Shown here in pieces: positions 53,467 to 61,962 of a stretch of 64,000 nucleotides of DNA (the first letter of the stretch is position 1; each line of letters opens with the position of its first letter). The notes beneath the pieces are model-generated. The model searched no databases. It saw nothing but the letters and a program-made list of their open reading frames with translations, and had not been told where the DNA came from. The translations under genes and the position numbers were made by a program. This stretch comes from Streptomyces sp. NBC_00162 (GTDB lineage Bacteria > Actinomycetota > Actinomycetes > Streptomycetales > Streptomycetaceae): assembly GCF_024611995.1 (NCBI RefSeq), contig NZ_CP102509.1, forward strand, positions 744,001 to 808,000, given 5' to 3'.

Positions 53467-54225
53467 GTGTCCCAAACCAAGGTCATCCCCATCCCGGTGA
53501 TGGGCCGCCACAGCATCAACGCCTACCTCCTGCTGGGCCGGCGTCCCGTCATCGTCGACGCGGGAACACCCGGCAGCGGGAGGAAGATCTACGAACAGGT
53601 CGCCGCGCACGGTGTGGACCCCACCGACATCTCGCTGATCGTCATCACCCACGGCCACATCGACCACTTCGGCTCCGCCGCCGAACTGCACCGCCTGACC
53701 GGGGCACCGGTGGCCGGCCACATAGCGGACCTCGGCCCGTTCCGTACCGGCCGGGTCCGCGAACCGTACCTGCCCACCGGCCCCATGGGCCGCCTCATGG
53801 CCAGGAACAAGAACCTCCACGTCCAGGCCGAACCGCTGGAACCCGACGTACTCGTACGAGGTGAGACACACCTGAAGGACTTCGGGATCGCGGCGCGCAT
53901 CATGCCCACCCCCGGACACACGGCAGGATCCATTTCCGTCCTCACCGACCAGGGAGATCTCGTCGCAGGCGATCTGGTGGCCAACTCCTTCATGGGCCTC
54001 ATCCCTGGCAGGCCGGCCAACCCTCCGTTCCACGACGACCCCCTGGCCAACCTCGCCAGCCTGCACAAGATGCTCGCCCTCAACCCCACCCGGCTCCACG
54101 TCGGTCACGGCTCGCCGCTGGAACCCGACCGGGTCCGCAGCTGGGCCGCCCGGGAGCGCCGCCGACTGTCCCGCCGCGAAGCGGCCGGACGCCTCGCCGT
54201 CCGCACCGATGGCGTCGGAGCCTGA
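53467..54225 (+). CDS. Metallo-beta-lactamase-fold hydrolase
   Basis: 252 residues from GTG 53467, with GAGGAG upstream. The HxHxDH motif is THGHIDHFG; further ligands are in PTPGHTAGS, VAGDLV and HVGHG. The two-metal site is therefore complete. Related to glyoxalase II-like and lactonase-like enzymes. The substrate is unknown; the GlxA-type regulator upstream suggests regulated removal of a metabolite. Confidence 0.88.
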   Translation: MSQTKVIPIPVMGRHSINAYLLLGRRPVIVDAGTPGSGRKIYEQVAAHGVDPTDISLIVITHGHIDHFGSAAELHRLTGAPVAGHIADLGPFRTGRVREPYLPTGPMGRLMARNKNLHVQAEPLEPDVLVRGETHLKDFGIAARIMPTPGHTAGSISVLTDQGDLVAGDLVANSFMGLIPGRPANPPFHDDPLANLASLHKMLALNPTRLHVGHGSPLEPDRVRSWAARERRRLSRREAAGRLAVRTDGVGA

Positions 54226-54294
54226 CCCCGACTCACGGCTGCGACGGCGCAACTTAAATGGAGCCGGGGCCGCCAGGCTCGGATTGAGGGTGTG

Positions 54295-55251
54295 TCAGGA
54301 GGCGTCGAGCCACGGGCGGCGGCCCGGGCCCGTCGGGTGGGTGCCCGTGACCGCCATGACCACCGAGTAGAGGCTGGTCTCGGCGGTGATGAAGAGGCGG
54401 TTGCGCTTGGCCCCGCCCCAGGAGATGTTGGACACCGTCTCCGGGACGTTCAGCCGGCCGATCAGGGTGCCGTCGGGGTCGTAGCAGTGCACACCGTCGG
54501 CCATCGCCGCGACCCACAGCCGGCCGCCGTCGTCGAAGCGCAGGTTGTCGAACCGGGCTACGCCCTCCGCATCGGCCTTGGCGAAGACCTCGCCGTCAGA
54601 GAGGCTGTCGCCGTCGGGGTGGACGTCGAAGACGCGGATGGCGCCGCCCCGGGTATCGGAGACGAACAACTGCCTCTCGTCGGGGGAGAAGACGAGCCCG
54701 TTGGGGGCGGCGAAGCAGTCGGCGACCAGGCGGACCTCGCCCGTGTCCGGGTCGATCCGGTAGACGTTGTTGGAGCCGATCTCGCTCTCCGCGCGGTAGC
54801 CCTCGTAGTCGCTGGTGATGCCGAAGTCCGGGTCGGAGAACCAGATCGAGCCGTCCGACTTCACGGTCGCGTCGTTGGGGCTGTTGAGCCGCTTGCCCTG
54901 CCAGCGGTCGGCGAGCACGGTGAGGGTGCCGTCGTGCTCGGTGCGGGTCACCCGGCGGTTGCCCTGCTCGCAGGTGATCAACCGGCCCTGGCGGTCCAGG
55001 GTGTTGCCGTTGGTGTGCCCGGCGGGCGAGCGGAAGACACTCACGGTTTCGGTGGTCTCGTCCCACCGCAGCATGCGGTCGTTGGGGATGTCGCTCCAGA
55101 TGAGCTGGCGCCAGGCCGGGAGGTAGATGGGGCCCTCGGCCCAGCGGCAGCCGGTGTACAGGACCTCCAGCGCGTCGTCGCCGTTCATGCACCGGCCGGT
55201 ACGGAAGCGGTCGTCGAGGCAGGTGTACAGCTCGGGGCGCTCGGTGGCCAT
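54295..55251 (-). CDS. SMP-30/gluconolactonase-type protein
   Basis: 318 residues from ATG 55251, with AAGGA upstream. Six-bladed propeller of the SMP-30 family: CRWAEGPIYLPAWRQLIWSD with the metal-binding Glu, NSPNDATVKSDGSIWFSDP with Asn/Asp, and NLRFDDGGRLWVAAMADGVH. Divalent-metal lactonase, probably acting on a sugar lactone. Converges on the MBL-fold gene with 69 bp between stops; each may act on related lactone substrates (inference). Confidence 0.88.
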   Translation of the reverse strand: MATERPELYTCLDDRFRTGRCMNGDDALEVLYTGCRWAEGPIYLPAWRQLIWSDIPNDRMLRWDETTETVSVFRSPAGHTNGNTLDRQGRLITCEQGNRRVTRTEHDGTLTVLADRWQGKRLNSPNDATVKSDGSIWFSDPDFGITSDYEGYRAESEIGSNNVYRIDPDTGEVRLVADCFAAPNGLVFSPDERQLFVSDTRGGAIRVFDVHPDGDSLSDGEVFAKADAEGVARFDNLRFDDGGRLWVAAMADGVHCYDPDGTLIGRLNVPETVSNISWGGAKRNRLFITAETSLYSVVMAVTGTHPTGPGRRPWLDAS

Positions 55252-55465
55252 GTGCGTGGTCCTTCCTTGGAGGGGAGCCGAAGTTTGTTCGGCATGAAGT
55301 GATTATCTCAGTACGGGATATGGCTCTCTCAAGAGTTTACCGAATTGAGTGCCGTAGATCACGAAGGATGGACGGTGGGCCGAACGGCCCGCCTCCAGGA
55401 GCCGCCGCCGAAGACGGTGTCGAGGATGCCGGGGTGAGGCAATGCGATCGTCCGGGGCCGGCGGA

Positions 55466-55873
55466 TCACGGGCCTGTCGCCGGATGTGATGGTCGTACGC
55501 GAGGCATTGCCGTTGATCGACGCCGAGGCGGGTGGTGACGGTGCCGCCGCACGCGCTCCAGCCGTTCCTGATTGCGCGGGGCAGCATTGATGCCGAGTTC
55601 GGCCCGCCGCTCCAGCCGGTACGCGACCACCTCACCGAGAGGGGTGTCCGCAGACTTCCGCCACCGACCAGTCCCCCGGCGGGCGAACCGCACCTCCGAG
55701 TCGTCCACCGACCCGCCGAACGCCCTGAGCCGCTCCAACGCCAGCTGTTCGGCTGGTGGCGAGGGCTCCGGCGCCGCCAGGCGGCGGGGTCGCGCCGCAG
55801 CGACGTACACCTGTTGCCGGATTCGCGTGCCCTGGGTTGCGACCACCCGGGATTGGCGGGGTTCAGCCGGCAA
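55466..55873 (-). CDS. Possible hypothetical protein, doubtful
   Basis: The best frame between 55303 and 55860 reads LALERLRAFGGSVDDSEVRF and TPLGEVVAYRLERRAELG, which is protein-like, but the ends are low-complexity (RRHRHHPPRRR) and the start has no ribosome binding site. It may be a decayed gene. Kept only as a record of this gap. Confidence 0.25.
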   Translation of the reverse strand: MPAEPRQSRVVATQGTRIRQQVYVAAARPRRLAAPEPSPPAEQLALERLRAFGGSVDDSEVRFARRGTGRWRKSADTPLGEVVAYRLERRAELGINAAPRNQERLERVRRHRHHPPRRRSTAMPRVRPSHPATGP

Positions 55874-56423
55874 GGCGTTCCACCAGCAGGAAGCCGCCGA
55901 TGACGATCATCATGGCACCGGAAGCCCGGGTGACCGTCCGGGCCGCCGAGGGCCGGGTCTTCAGCACGGTGCGGGCCAGGACGCCGGCGGCGAGGTAGAC
56001 CAGGGCACAGGCCGCCATGTGGAGCGTGCCGAGCAGCCCGGTCTGGGCCGCGACAGGCCAGCCGTCGGCCGTGTCGATGAACTGGGGGAACAGGGAGAAG
56101 TGCAGGAGGAGTGCCTTGGGGTTCAGGCCGCTGATCCCGGCGCCCTTGAGCATGATCTGCCCGCGCGAGGACGCCATGGGTTCGGTGGACGCGCCCAGCG
56201 CCGCGGGCCGTCGCAGGACTCCCCAGCCCAGCCACATCAGGTATCCGGCCCCGGCGACGGTCAGCACGGCCGGCGAGCCGGCCACGATCACCACCAGGCC
56301 CGCGACGGCGAGCAGCGTGTATCCCGCGTACCCGGCTATCAGCCGGGCGACCGCGAGGACGACCGACCGGTCCCGCAGGCCCGCCGAGATCGCGTAGGCC
56401 CAGTCGGCTCCCGGGGTGAACAC
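55863..56423 (-). CDS. LysE-family exporter, lacking its first helix
   Basis: 186 residues from GTG 56423. The LysE pattern FTPGADWAYAISAGLRDRSV is present, followed by four to five membrane segments and ISGLNPKALLLHFSLFPQF, the family's conserved loop. Full-length members begin with a membrane helix directly before FTPGADW. Here only DLLLV precedes, and the DNA upstream (ARRWRAG) is not hydrophobic, so the first helix has been cut off or replaced. Probably nonfunctional, or starting at an unusual upstream site. Confidence 0.7.
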   Translation of the reverse strand: MFTPGADWAYAISAGLRDRSVVLAVARLIAGYAGYTLLAVAGLVVIVAGSPAVLTVAGAGYLMWLGWGVLRRPAALGASTEPMASSRGQIMLKGAGISGLNPKALLLHFSLFPQFIDTADGWPVAAQTGLLGTLHMAACALVYLAAGVLARTVLKTRPSAARTVTRASGAMMIVIGGFLLVERLAG

Positions 56424-56514
56424 CAGCAGAAGATCACCCGCTCTCCACCTACGGGCTCGCCCGGGCGGGAGCGGGATCGTCCCTCCGAGGCCGGTCTCAG
56501 AGGGACGTAGGCCC

Positions 56515-57120
56515 TCAGACCCCGGCCGTGCAAAACACGCAGGCCTCCCAGAACGGCAGCGCGTCCAGCACCCGGTGACGTACGCACGAGGCCATCGCGG
56601 CCTCCCGCGGCCCGGGCAGGACGCCCGAGCCGGCCCTCGCGGTCGCAGCCTCGAACTCCTCCACCATCGCCCGGTACGTGCGCAGGTACCCCTCGGCCCG
56701 GGGCGCCTCGTACGTCAGTTCCTCCCACCGGTGGCGGGACAACGCCAGATCGAGGACGCGCAGCAGGAAGCCCTTGGCCGCGGCCCGCTCTTGCGGGGTG
56801 TCCCCCCAGTCGAGCTCCGCCAGGCCGAAGCCGACCACCCCACGCCCCATCACATTCTGGTCCTGGAGCGTCAGCAGGGCGGCGAAGCGGAAGTCCCACG
56901 GCTCGCGGGCCAGCGTGGACACGGCGAGCATCAGCACGTCCACGAACACCGCCGTGCCGCCGTTGGTCATCTCCAGGTACCGGCCGTCACCGCCGTCAAA
57001 CACGTTCATGTCTCGAGAGTCAGGTACGTCCTGGGCCGTGACAAGGACCTCGGTCACAGCGGCTCTGTCGACGACTTCCGAGAACGTCTGTTGCTCAGCG
57101 GTGGGATCGCCTGGTTCCAC
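56515..57120 (-). CDS. Hypothetical protein
   Basis: 201 residues from GTG 57120. Soluble, alpha/beta with FDGGDGRYLEMTNGGTAVFV, EPWDFRFAALLTLQDQNVMG and RWEELTYEAPRAEGYLRTYR. Two late Cys (WEACVFCTAGV) end the protein. The pattern recalls small immunity-type proteins, but I cannot assign a family. It is next to the tRNA-like element. Confidence 0.6.
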   Translation of the reverse strand: MEPGDPTAEQQTFSEVVDRAAVTEVLVTAQDVPDSRDMNVFDGGDGRYLEMTNGGTAVFVDVLMLAVSTLAREPWDFRFAALLTLQDQNVMGRGVVGFGLAELDWGDTPQERAAAKGFLLRVLDLALSRHRWEELTYEAPRAEGYLRTYRAMVEEFEAATARAGSGVLPGPREAAMASCVRHRVLDALPFWEACVFCTAGV

Positions 57121-57212
57121 GTGAGAGTCATGGCGCTGAGTATTGGCTCTGGCCCAACTTCTGCGGCCCTGGCCCGACGTGGCAATTCAGTGCGCTGCAC
57201 CAAGTCCAGGTC

Positions 57213-57342
57213 GGTTGCGGTGCCGGCGGGATTCGAACCCGCGGACAGATGGGGGCAGGCCCGCCCCGTCTCCGTCAGTCGACGTGAGAGGGACCTCGCC
57301 CACGTCGATCGCAATGGACCGCTCTGCCACGGCACCGCAACC
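57213..57342 (-). tRNA. tRNA-like element with extended acceptor stem and no canonical anticodon loop
   Basis: Read on the minus strand: GGTGCCG (57336-57330) pairs with CGGCACC as a 7-bp acceptor stem, a short D-arm-like segment follows (GCAGAGCGGTCCATTGC), and a perfect T arm GCGGG-TTCGAAT-CCCGC precedes the 3' acceptor strand. A long variable-arm-like helix is also present, as in tRNA-Ser. In place of the anticodon arm is an 8-bp rod TCGACGTG / CACGTCGA with a 14-nt loop lacking a standard anticodon. The acceptor stem continues outward as GGTTGC / GCAACC, making 13 bp in all, and no CCA is encoded. Automated tools may call it a tRNA-Ser or undetermined tRNA; I regard it as tRNA-like. Confidence 0.5.
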
Positions 57343-57445
57343 TGCGGGAATGCGCGCAGTCCCACTTCGACTCAGGGTAGAGACATCCTTCTCTGCGGAC
57401 GAGTCCTTATAGCTGGCACTGCATGTCCGAGTAAGGTCGACACAC

Positions 57446-57850
57446 ATGACAGCAGAGTCACCGGCGCACACTGTGCAACGCTTGTTCCCGCTGCTCGCCG
57501 AAGGGAAGAGCGCGGAGGCGGCGGCCCTGTTCGCCGAATCGGTGTCGTTCTCGATCCCGCACCCGCCGGGCATTCCGTGGGTACCGGAGGTCGACTCGGC
57601 GGAGGGCATGCGGACGTTCTTTGAACTGCTGCAGACCCATGTGCAAGCCAAGGAGTTCGACCTTCGCCAGGTCATCGCCGAGGGCGACGATGTGGTGCTC
57701 ATCGGGCGCATGATCTCCGGGGTCAAGAAGACGGGCCGGGACATCGACACCGCGTTCGCCCTGCACACCACGGTCCGGGACGGGCGGATCACCCGCTACC
57801 ACCTCTACGAGGACACCTACGCCGTTGCCGAGGCATACTTCGGCGACTGA
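57446..57850 (+). CDS. SnoaL-like (NTF2-fold) protein
   Basis: 134 residues from ATG 57446. Short NTF2-like fold: QRLFPLLAEGKSAEAAALFA, VSFSIPHPPGIPWVPEVD, then strands EFDLRQVIAEGDDVVLIGRM and RITRYHLYEDTYAVAEAYFG. Such proteins are small isomerase or polyketide cyclase-like enzymes or unknown. Immediately convergent with a flavin monooxygenase gene. Confidence 0.85.
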   Translation: MTAESPAHTVQRLFPLLAEGKSAEAAALFAESVSFSIPHPPGIPWVPEVDSAEGMRTFFELLQTHVQAKEFDLRQVIAEGDDVVLIGRMISGVKKTGRDIDTAFALHTTVRDGRITRYHLYEDTYAVAEAYFGD

Positions 57851-57895
57851 TCGTCAGCCGCCCCCAGTGGCACCCGTACCCGACCGGTCAGCGGC

Positions 57896-59050
57896 TCATG
57901 GGGTCTGCCTGTCTTTGGTGGACGCGGCGGCCAGGCCGTGCGCTGTGTTGTCGTCGGAGTCGATCCCGTGGACCTCGGCACCTTCAAAAGTGGCGGCTTC
58001 GGCGCTGCGGGGGAACATGGCCTGCTCGTACTCGGTGAGCGCGGCCTCCATGTCGTCGGGGTGGGCGGCGAGGGCCTGGGCGAGTTCGGCGCCGTCGAGC
58101 ATGGCGAGGTTGGCGCCTTCGCCGTTCGGGGGCGTGAGGTGGGCGGCGTCGCCGAGCAGGGTCACCCCCGGCACCCGGTCCCAGCGGTGCCCGGTCGGCA
58201 GAGCGTATTGGGGGCGCAGGACCGGCGCGGTGTCGCCATCGGTGATCAGGGCGGTGAGTTCCGGTGCCCAGCCGTCGAATTCCAGTGCGATCCGCGCGGT
58301 GGCCGCGGCGGCATCGGTGAAGTCTATGGCGGCGAACCAGTCCTGCGGCCTGGCCAGCGCCACGTAGGTGTGCAGGGTGTCGCCGCTCTCCCGGTGAGCG
58401 AAGATCTCCCTGCCCGGCGCGGGCGCGATCAGCATCCCGCCGCCGACCGCTTTCGCGGCGGCCGGGTGCCGGGTGTCGGCGTCGAACAGGTAGGTCTCGA
58501 CGAACGACGTGCCGGTGTACTCGGGTGTGGCGGTGGAGAGCAGCGGCCGGACCCGTGACCACGCGCCGTCCGCGCCGACCAGCAGGTTGGTGACGACGGT
58601 GCCGCCGTCGTCGAACGTCACCTCGTGGCGGCCCCCGCCGAGGGCGCGGGTGCTGCTGACCTTGTGCCCCCACCGGACGGTGCCCGCCGGGAGTGAGTCG
58701 AGGAGGATCTGGCGCAGCTCGCCCCGCTGTACTTCGGGGCGTCCGCCCGTACCGTCGTCGGCTTTGTCGAGCAGGACGGTCCCGTCCCGGTCGAGGACCC
58801 GCATCGCCTGGCGGCCCTCCAGGACGATGGCGTGGAACTCGTCCATCAGGCCGGCCGCCTTGAGGGCGAGCTGCCCGTTGTAGTCGTGGATGTCGAGCAT
58901 CCCGCCCTGCGTGCGCGCCGCCGGGGAGGACTCCGCCTCGTAGACCGTGACCGGGATTGCGTGGACGTGCAGGACGCGGGCCAGCGTGAGTCCGCCGAGT
59001 CCTGCGCCGATGATCGTGACGGGGGTGACGGGAGTGACGGGGGTGTGCAT
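57896..59050 (-). CDS. FAD-dependent monooxygenase (TetX/PHBH-like)
   Basis: 384 residues from ATG 59050, with AAGGAGCCACC upstream. N-terminal FAD-binding VTIIGAGLGGLTLARVLH, the middle DG motif (VGADGAWSRVRPLL) and the late GDAAHLTPPNGEGANLAMLD are the three markers of class A flavin monooxygenases. QGGMLDIHDYNG is typical of TetX-like members, some of which inactivate tetracyclines or anthraquinones. The N-terminus carries a (TPV) tandem repeat. Substrate unknown. Confidence 0.88.
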   Translation of the reverse strand: MHTPVTPVTPVTIIGAGLGGLTLARVLHVHAIPVTVYEAESSPAARTQGGMLDIHDYNGQLALKAAGLMDEFHAIVLEGRQAMRVLDRDGTVLLDKADDGTGGRPEVQRGELRQILLDSLPAGTVRWGHKVSSTRALGGGRHEVTFDDGGTVVTNLLVGADGAWSRVRPLLSTATPEYTGTSFVETYLFDADTRHPAAAKAVGGGMLIAPAPGREIFAHRESGDTLHTYVALARPQDWFAAIDFTDAAAATARIALEFDGWAPELTALITDGDTAPVLRPQYALPTGHRWDRVPGVTLLGDAAHLTPPNGEGANLAMLDGAELAQALAAHPDDMEAALTEYEQAMFPRSAEAATFEGAEVHGIDSDDNTAHGLAAASTKDRQTP

Positions 59051-59270
59051 GGTGGCTCCTTCGGGATCGGGGCCGCCCGGTGAGCTCCGGCCGGCCGTCC
59101 CTGGAAAGGTGCCAAACCCCGCCGATGAACCGCCGACATCGGACCAACAGCCCCGACAGACGACCGACACCGCAGCTCCGCCGCCCAATCCTCAGTCAGA
59201 AGGAGCGTCAGCGCACGATCTGACGCGGAGCCCAGACGTCCACGGACCTCCACCTTTTCGCGAACGCATC

Positions 59271-59294
59271 AGTCGCAGTCGCAGTCGCAGTCGC
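59271..59294. repeat. Hexanucleotide tandem repeat
   Basis: Four perfect copies of AGTCGC in a gap between the flavin monooxygenase promoter side and the GPP34 gene end. A short slippage-prone repeat without coding sense. Confidence 0.6.
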
Positions 59295-59320
59295 TGACGG
59301 AATGTGCGCCAGACCCGTCG

Positions 59321-59932
59321 TCATCCGGCGCCGCCTCGCCAAATGTTGTCGAAGGCCGCGTCCTCGATGGATCGGCGTTGCCGTACGGCCGCCAGTTCCA
59401 CCAATGTGTCGTTGACGGCGGCCAGCACTGTCGCGACGGTGTCGTCGGCCACGTCCGGGGAGTCTCCGGTCCGCTTGCCGCGGACCCCTACGGCCTCCGC
59501 AAGGGTGACGAGGACGGGTTCATCCGATGCCCAGCGGTCCGCAGCCTGGCGGCGGGCGGGCGAATCGACCAGCACCAGCTGACCGGACCGGAAGGAGATC
59601 CCGCGGCGAGGTTGCCGGATGAGCTGCCCTTCCGCCTCAAGCGCGGCCTGGTAGGCCGCGGAGAGGCCGCGGCCTCTGCGCCACAGCCAGTCAGCGACCG
59701 ACTCGTAGGGCGCCTCTCGAACGAGCGACGCGGCTGCTTCATCCAACAGGTGATCAGCCAGTGCCGGCTGATCACCTGGCACGATGTGATCCCCGTCCAG
59801 CCTGATGACCTGGGCGCCAAGGAGGTCGATCACTTCGGCCCCGGCGAGCGCAAGCGACAGGTCGCCCTGTTCGACGGGGTGACTGGACTCCATGTCCATG
59901 GCGACGATCAACAAGTCCCGCGGTGTGGTCAT
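59321..59932 (-). CDS. GOLPH3/VPS74 (GPP34) family protein
   Basis: 203 residues from ATG 59932, with GAGGAG upstream. The GPP34 pattern is visible: DLLIVAMDMESSHPVEQGDL, LALAGAEVIDLLGAQVIRL, an arginine-rich RRGRGLSAAYQAALEAEGQL and late DDTVATVLAAVNDTLVELAA. Eukaryotic relatives bind phosphatidylinositol-4-phosphate and membrane enzymes; the many actinobacterial copies have unknown function. Monocistronic. Confidence 0.85.
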   Translation of the reverse strand: MTTPRDLLIVAMDMESSHPVEQGDLSLALAGAEVIDLLGAQVIRLDGDHIVPGDQPALADHLLDEAAASLVREAPYESVADWLWRRGRGLSAAYQAALEAEGQLIRQPRRGISFRSGQLVLVDSPARRQAADRWASDEPVLVTLAEAVGVRGKRTGDSPDVADDTVATVLAAVNDTLVELAAVRQRRSIEDAAFDNIWRGGAG

Positions 59933-60142
59933 CAAGGGCTCCTCTGAATCGTGCAGGAAGATCGCTGGCCAATCATCCATCGACTTGGCCAACTATCTCC
60001 TGTGCCACCGAAGGTTGAGCGCGTGCCAACGAATCCCGGGCGGTTTACGGAGGCTCCCGGACAGCACCCCGGCGGAGTTCGGCCGTTTCCTGCAGCTGCC
60101 GCACCAGGGAGCGTCGCCGCGATCACTCTTGAGAACGCGAGA

Positions 60143-60754
60143 TCACTTTGATGGCACAGCCTGAGTGGTGTCCGCACGGAGGAACGGACGGAGGGCACCG
60201 AGAAGGGCGCCGACACAGGTGTCGCGCAGCTCCGTCCGCGTACATGTCTCCACGGTGAGCCAGTCCAGGCAGAGCACCCTGACGAACACCAGCCAGCTCC
60301 TCAGGACCGCTGCCACGGCTGCCCGGACGGACTCGTCCGCGAGCGGGAGGACCTCGAGGAGCCGGGCCCGCAGGACGTCCAGCTCGCCGTCGATGATCGT
60401 CTGGACCACTGGGTCGCCCGCGAGCACACGGTTCGCCGCGAGGACGGTGTTGCGGTGGGCGATGAAGTAGTCGAGGTGCACGTCGAGTCCGTCGGCGAGC
60501 TGGCCGAGCAGGTCACCGGGCCGGTCGAGAGGGACCTGTTCGAGCAGCCGGTCGGATGCCTGGCTGTAGACGGCCGCGAAGAGCTCCTGCTTGCCGGCGA
60601 AGTGGCGGTACAGCAGGGCGCGGGAAACTCCGGCCTGCTCGGCGACGTCCTCCATGAGCACCTCGTCGTAGGGGTACCGGGCGAAGAGCCGCGCGCCGAC
60701 GGCGAGTAGCTGGGCTCGGCGTTCGTCGGGGCTGAGTCGTCGGCGAGGAGGCAC
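60143..60754 (-). CDS. TetR/AcrR-family regulator
   Basis: 203 residues from GTG 60754 (AGGATC upstream; 60775 is an alternative). The helix-turn-helix is normal: DVAEQAGVSRALLYRHFAGKQELF. The ligand domain ends in CVGALLGALRPFLRA. Divergent from the DUF4345 gene, with operators between them at 60778-60813. Confidence 0.85.
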   Translation of the reverse strand: MPPRRRLSPDERRAQLLAVGARLFARYPYDEVLMEDVAEQAGVSRALLYRHFAGKQELFAAVYSQASDRLLEQVPLDRPGDLLGQLADGLDVHLDYFIAHRNTVLAANRVLAGDPVVQTIIDGELDVLRARLLEVLPLADESVRAAVAAVLRSWLVFVRVLCLDWLTVETCTRTELRDTCVGALLGALRPFLRADTTQAVPSK

Positions 60755-60777
60755 GCGCCCGATCCTACTTGACACAC

Positions 60778-60813
60778 GTCTACTAGTGGGCGCTACTAGT
60801 AGACATACGTCTA
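60778..60813. promoter_or_regulatory. TetR operator with 10-bp inverted repeats
   Basis: GTCTACTAGT (60778-60787), a 7-nt spacer, then ACTAGTAGAC (60795-60804), perfectly complementary. A second, shorter dyad TAGAC-ATAC-GTCTA follows at 60800-60813 and reuses the right arm. AT-rich and centred between the divergent TetR and DUF4345 starts. Confidence 0.8.
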
Positions 60814-60838
60814 CTTACCAGGGGTGGGAGGTCGGAAC

Positions 60839-61246
60839 ATGGCCAGGACTCTCAAGTGGCTCGTACTGGCGATGGGCGCCGCATGTGTGGCGATCGGGCT
60901 CGCACACGTGGCGCTCGGAAACGCGGCGATACCGGGAGCGGGCTCGGCCGGCGCCACGGTCGACAGCCTCGGCCGGTTCCTGGGCGCGACGTTCGCGGGC
61001 TACGGACTCGCCTGGATCTGGGCGGCCCGCCAGTCTCCGATTCCGGCGAGCGCTGTCCGGTGGCTGGCCGCAGTGTTCCTGCTCGGCGCGGCCGGGCGGC
61101 TGCTCTCGCTCGCAGTGCACGGGTGGCCCAACGGCTTCCAGGTGGCGCTGACTCTTGTCGAACTGGTCATGCCGCCGTTGTACTTCTGGCTCGCGGACGC
61201 CGACGAGAAGGCGCACCGGGCGGCCCGGACCCCGGTCCCGGCCTAA
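60839..61246 (+). CDS. DUF4345 membrane protein
   Basis: 135 residues from ATG 60839, with GGGAGG upstream. Four membrane segments, starting MARTLKWLVLAMGAACVAIG and with FLGATFAGYGLAWIWAARQ typical of DUF4345. Divergent from a TetR gene with operators between, a common regulator/membrane-protein pair in actinobacteria; probably an envelope or efflux-related role. Confidence 0.85.
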   Translation: MARTLKWLVLAMGAACVAIGLAHVALGNAAIPGAGSAGATVDSLGRFLGATFAGYGLAWIWAARQSPIPASAVRWLAAVFLLGAAGRLLSLAVHGWPNGFQVALTLVELVMPPLYFWLADADEKAHRAARTPVPA

Positions 61247-61367
61247 GGGGATAACGGCTCGTGGGCGACATCAGCCCTTTTGTTCTGGCTTCACGCGGTA
61301 CGGCCTCCGCATGATGGGGCGGGTCCGGGTTCCTCCGGCCTCGCCCCCTCCACTGGAAGGCAGCGCC

Positions 61368-61811
61368 TTGAGACGTACCCATCGCCGCGCCGGGATCCTG
61401 CTCGCCGCGCTGTCGCTGTGCACCCTGCCGCTGGTCCACTCCGCCTCGCGCGCCGAGGCGGCCGGGCCCCCGCGCTGCTCTCCCGGCGCGCTCCCCGTCC
61501 ACCCGGGCCGACCGGGCGAGGACCCACAGGGGCAACTCGTCGCGCTCCGGCCGGACGCCGGCCCCAGGAGCGGCGGCATCCAGGTCACCCTGAACGGCAG
61601 CGGCCTGACCCCCTACACCCGGGTGCTCTTCGGCTCCCTGGGACCCGACGGCTGCTTCACGGGAGGGGAGGCCGCCGACGTGGCGGTCCTCAGCGACACC
61701 GCCCTGATCGCCATCACCCCCCAGTGGCCCGCGGCCGAGACCGTCTCGGTGTTCGCGGCGACACCCTGCGGGCAGCTCACGAACCCACTTACCTTCACCT
61801 ACTTGGACTGA
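61368..61811 (+). CDS. Secreted IPT/TIG domain protein
   Basis: 147 residues from TTG 61368, with GGAAGG upstream. The signal peptide ends near SRAEAAG. The mature domain is one TIG unit: SGGIQVTLNGSGLTPYTRVL, then LIAITPQWPAAETVSVFA and TNPLTFTYLD. Two Cys (PRCSPG and CFTGG) may form a disulfide. Small extracellular binding module without an enzyme attached. Confidence 0.8.
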   Translation: MRRTHRRAGILLAALSLCTLPLVHSASRAEAAGPPRCSPGALPVHPGRPGEDPQGQLVALRPDAGPRSGGIQVTLNGSGLTPYTRVLFGSLGPDGCFTGGEAADVAVLSDTALIAITPQWPAAETVSVFAATPCGQLTNPLTFTYLD

Positions 61812-61962
61812 GCCCCGAGGGCCCGGGCGCCCACGGCAGCGGATCGCCGGCCTGCGCAAGCGGCGGACGGCAGGCTTACGGGTGGGGATCTTCAGCAAGC
61901 GCCGTGGGATCGGCGTAGGCCGGGGCCGCCGGCCGTCGGTGGCGACCCCGCCTTCTGGTCGG

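Noticed and set aside
54292..55302. 336-residue rightward open frame
   Set aside because: Antisense of the SMP-30 gene; Val/Gly/Ala-rich mirror sequence.
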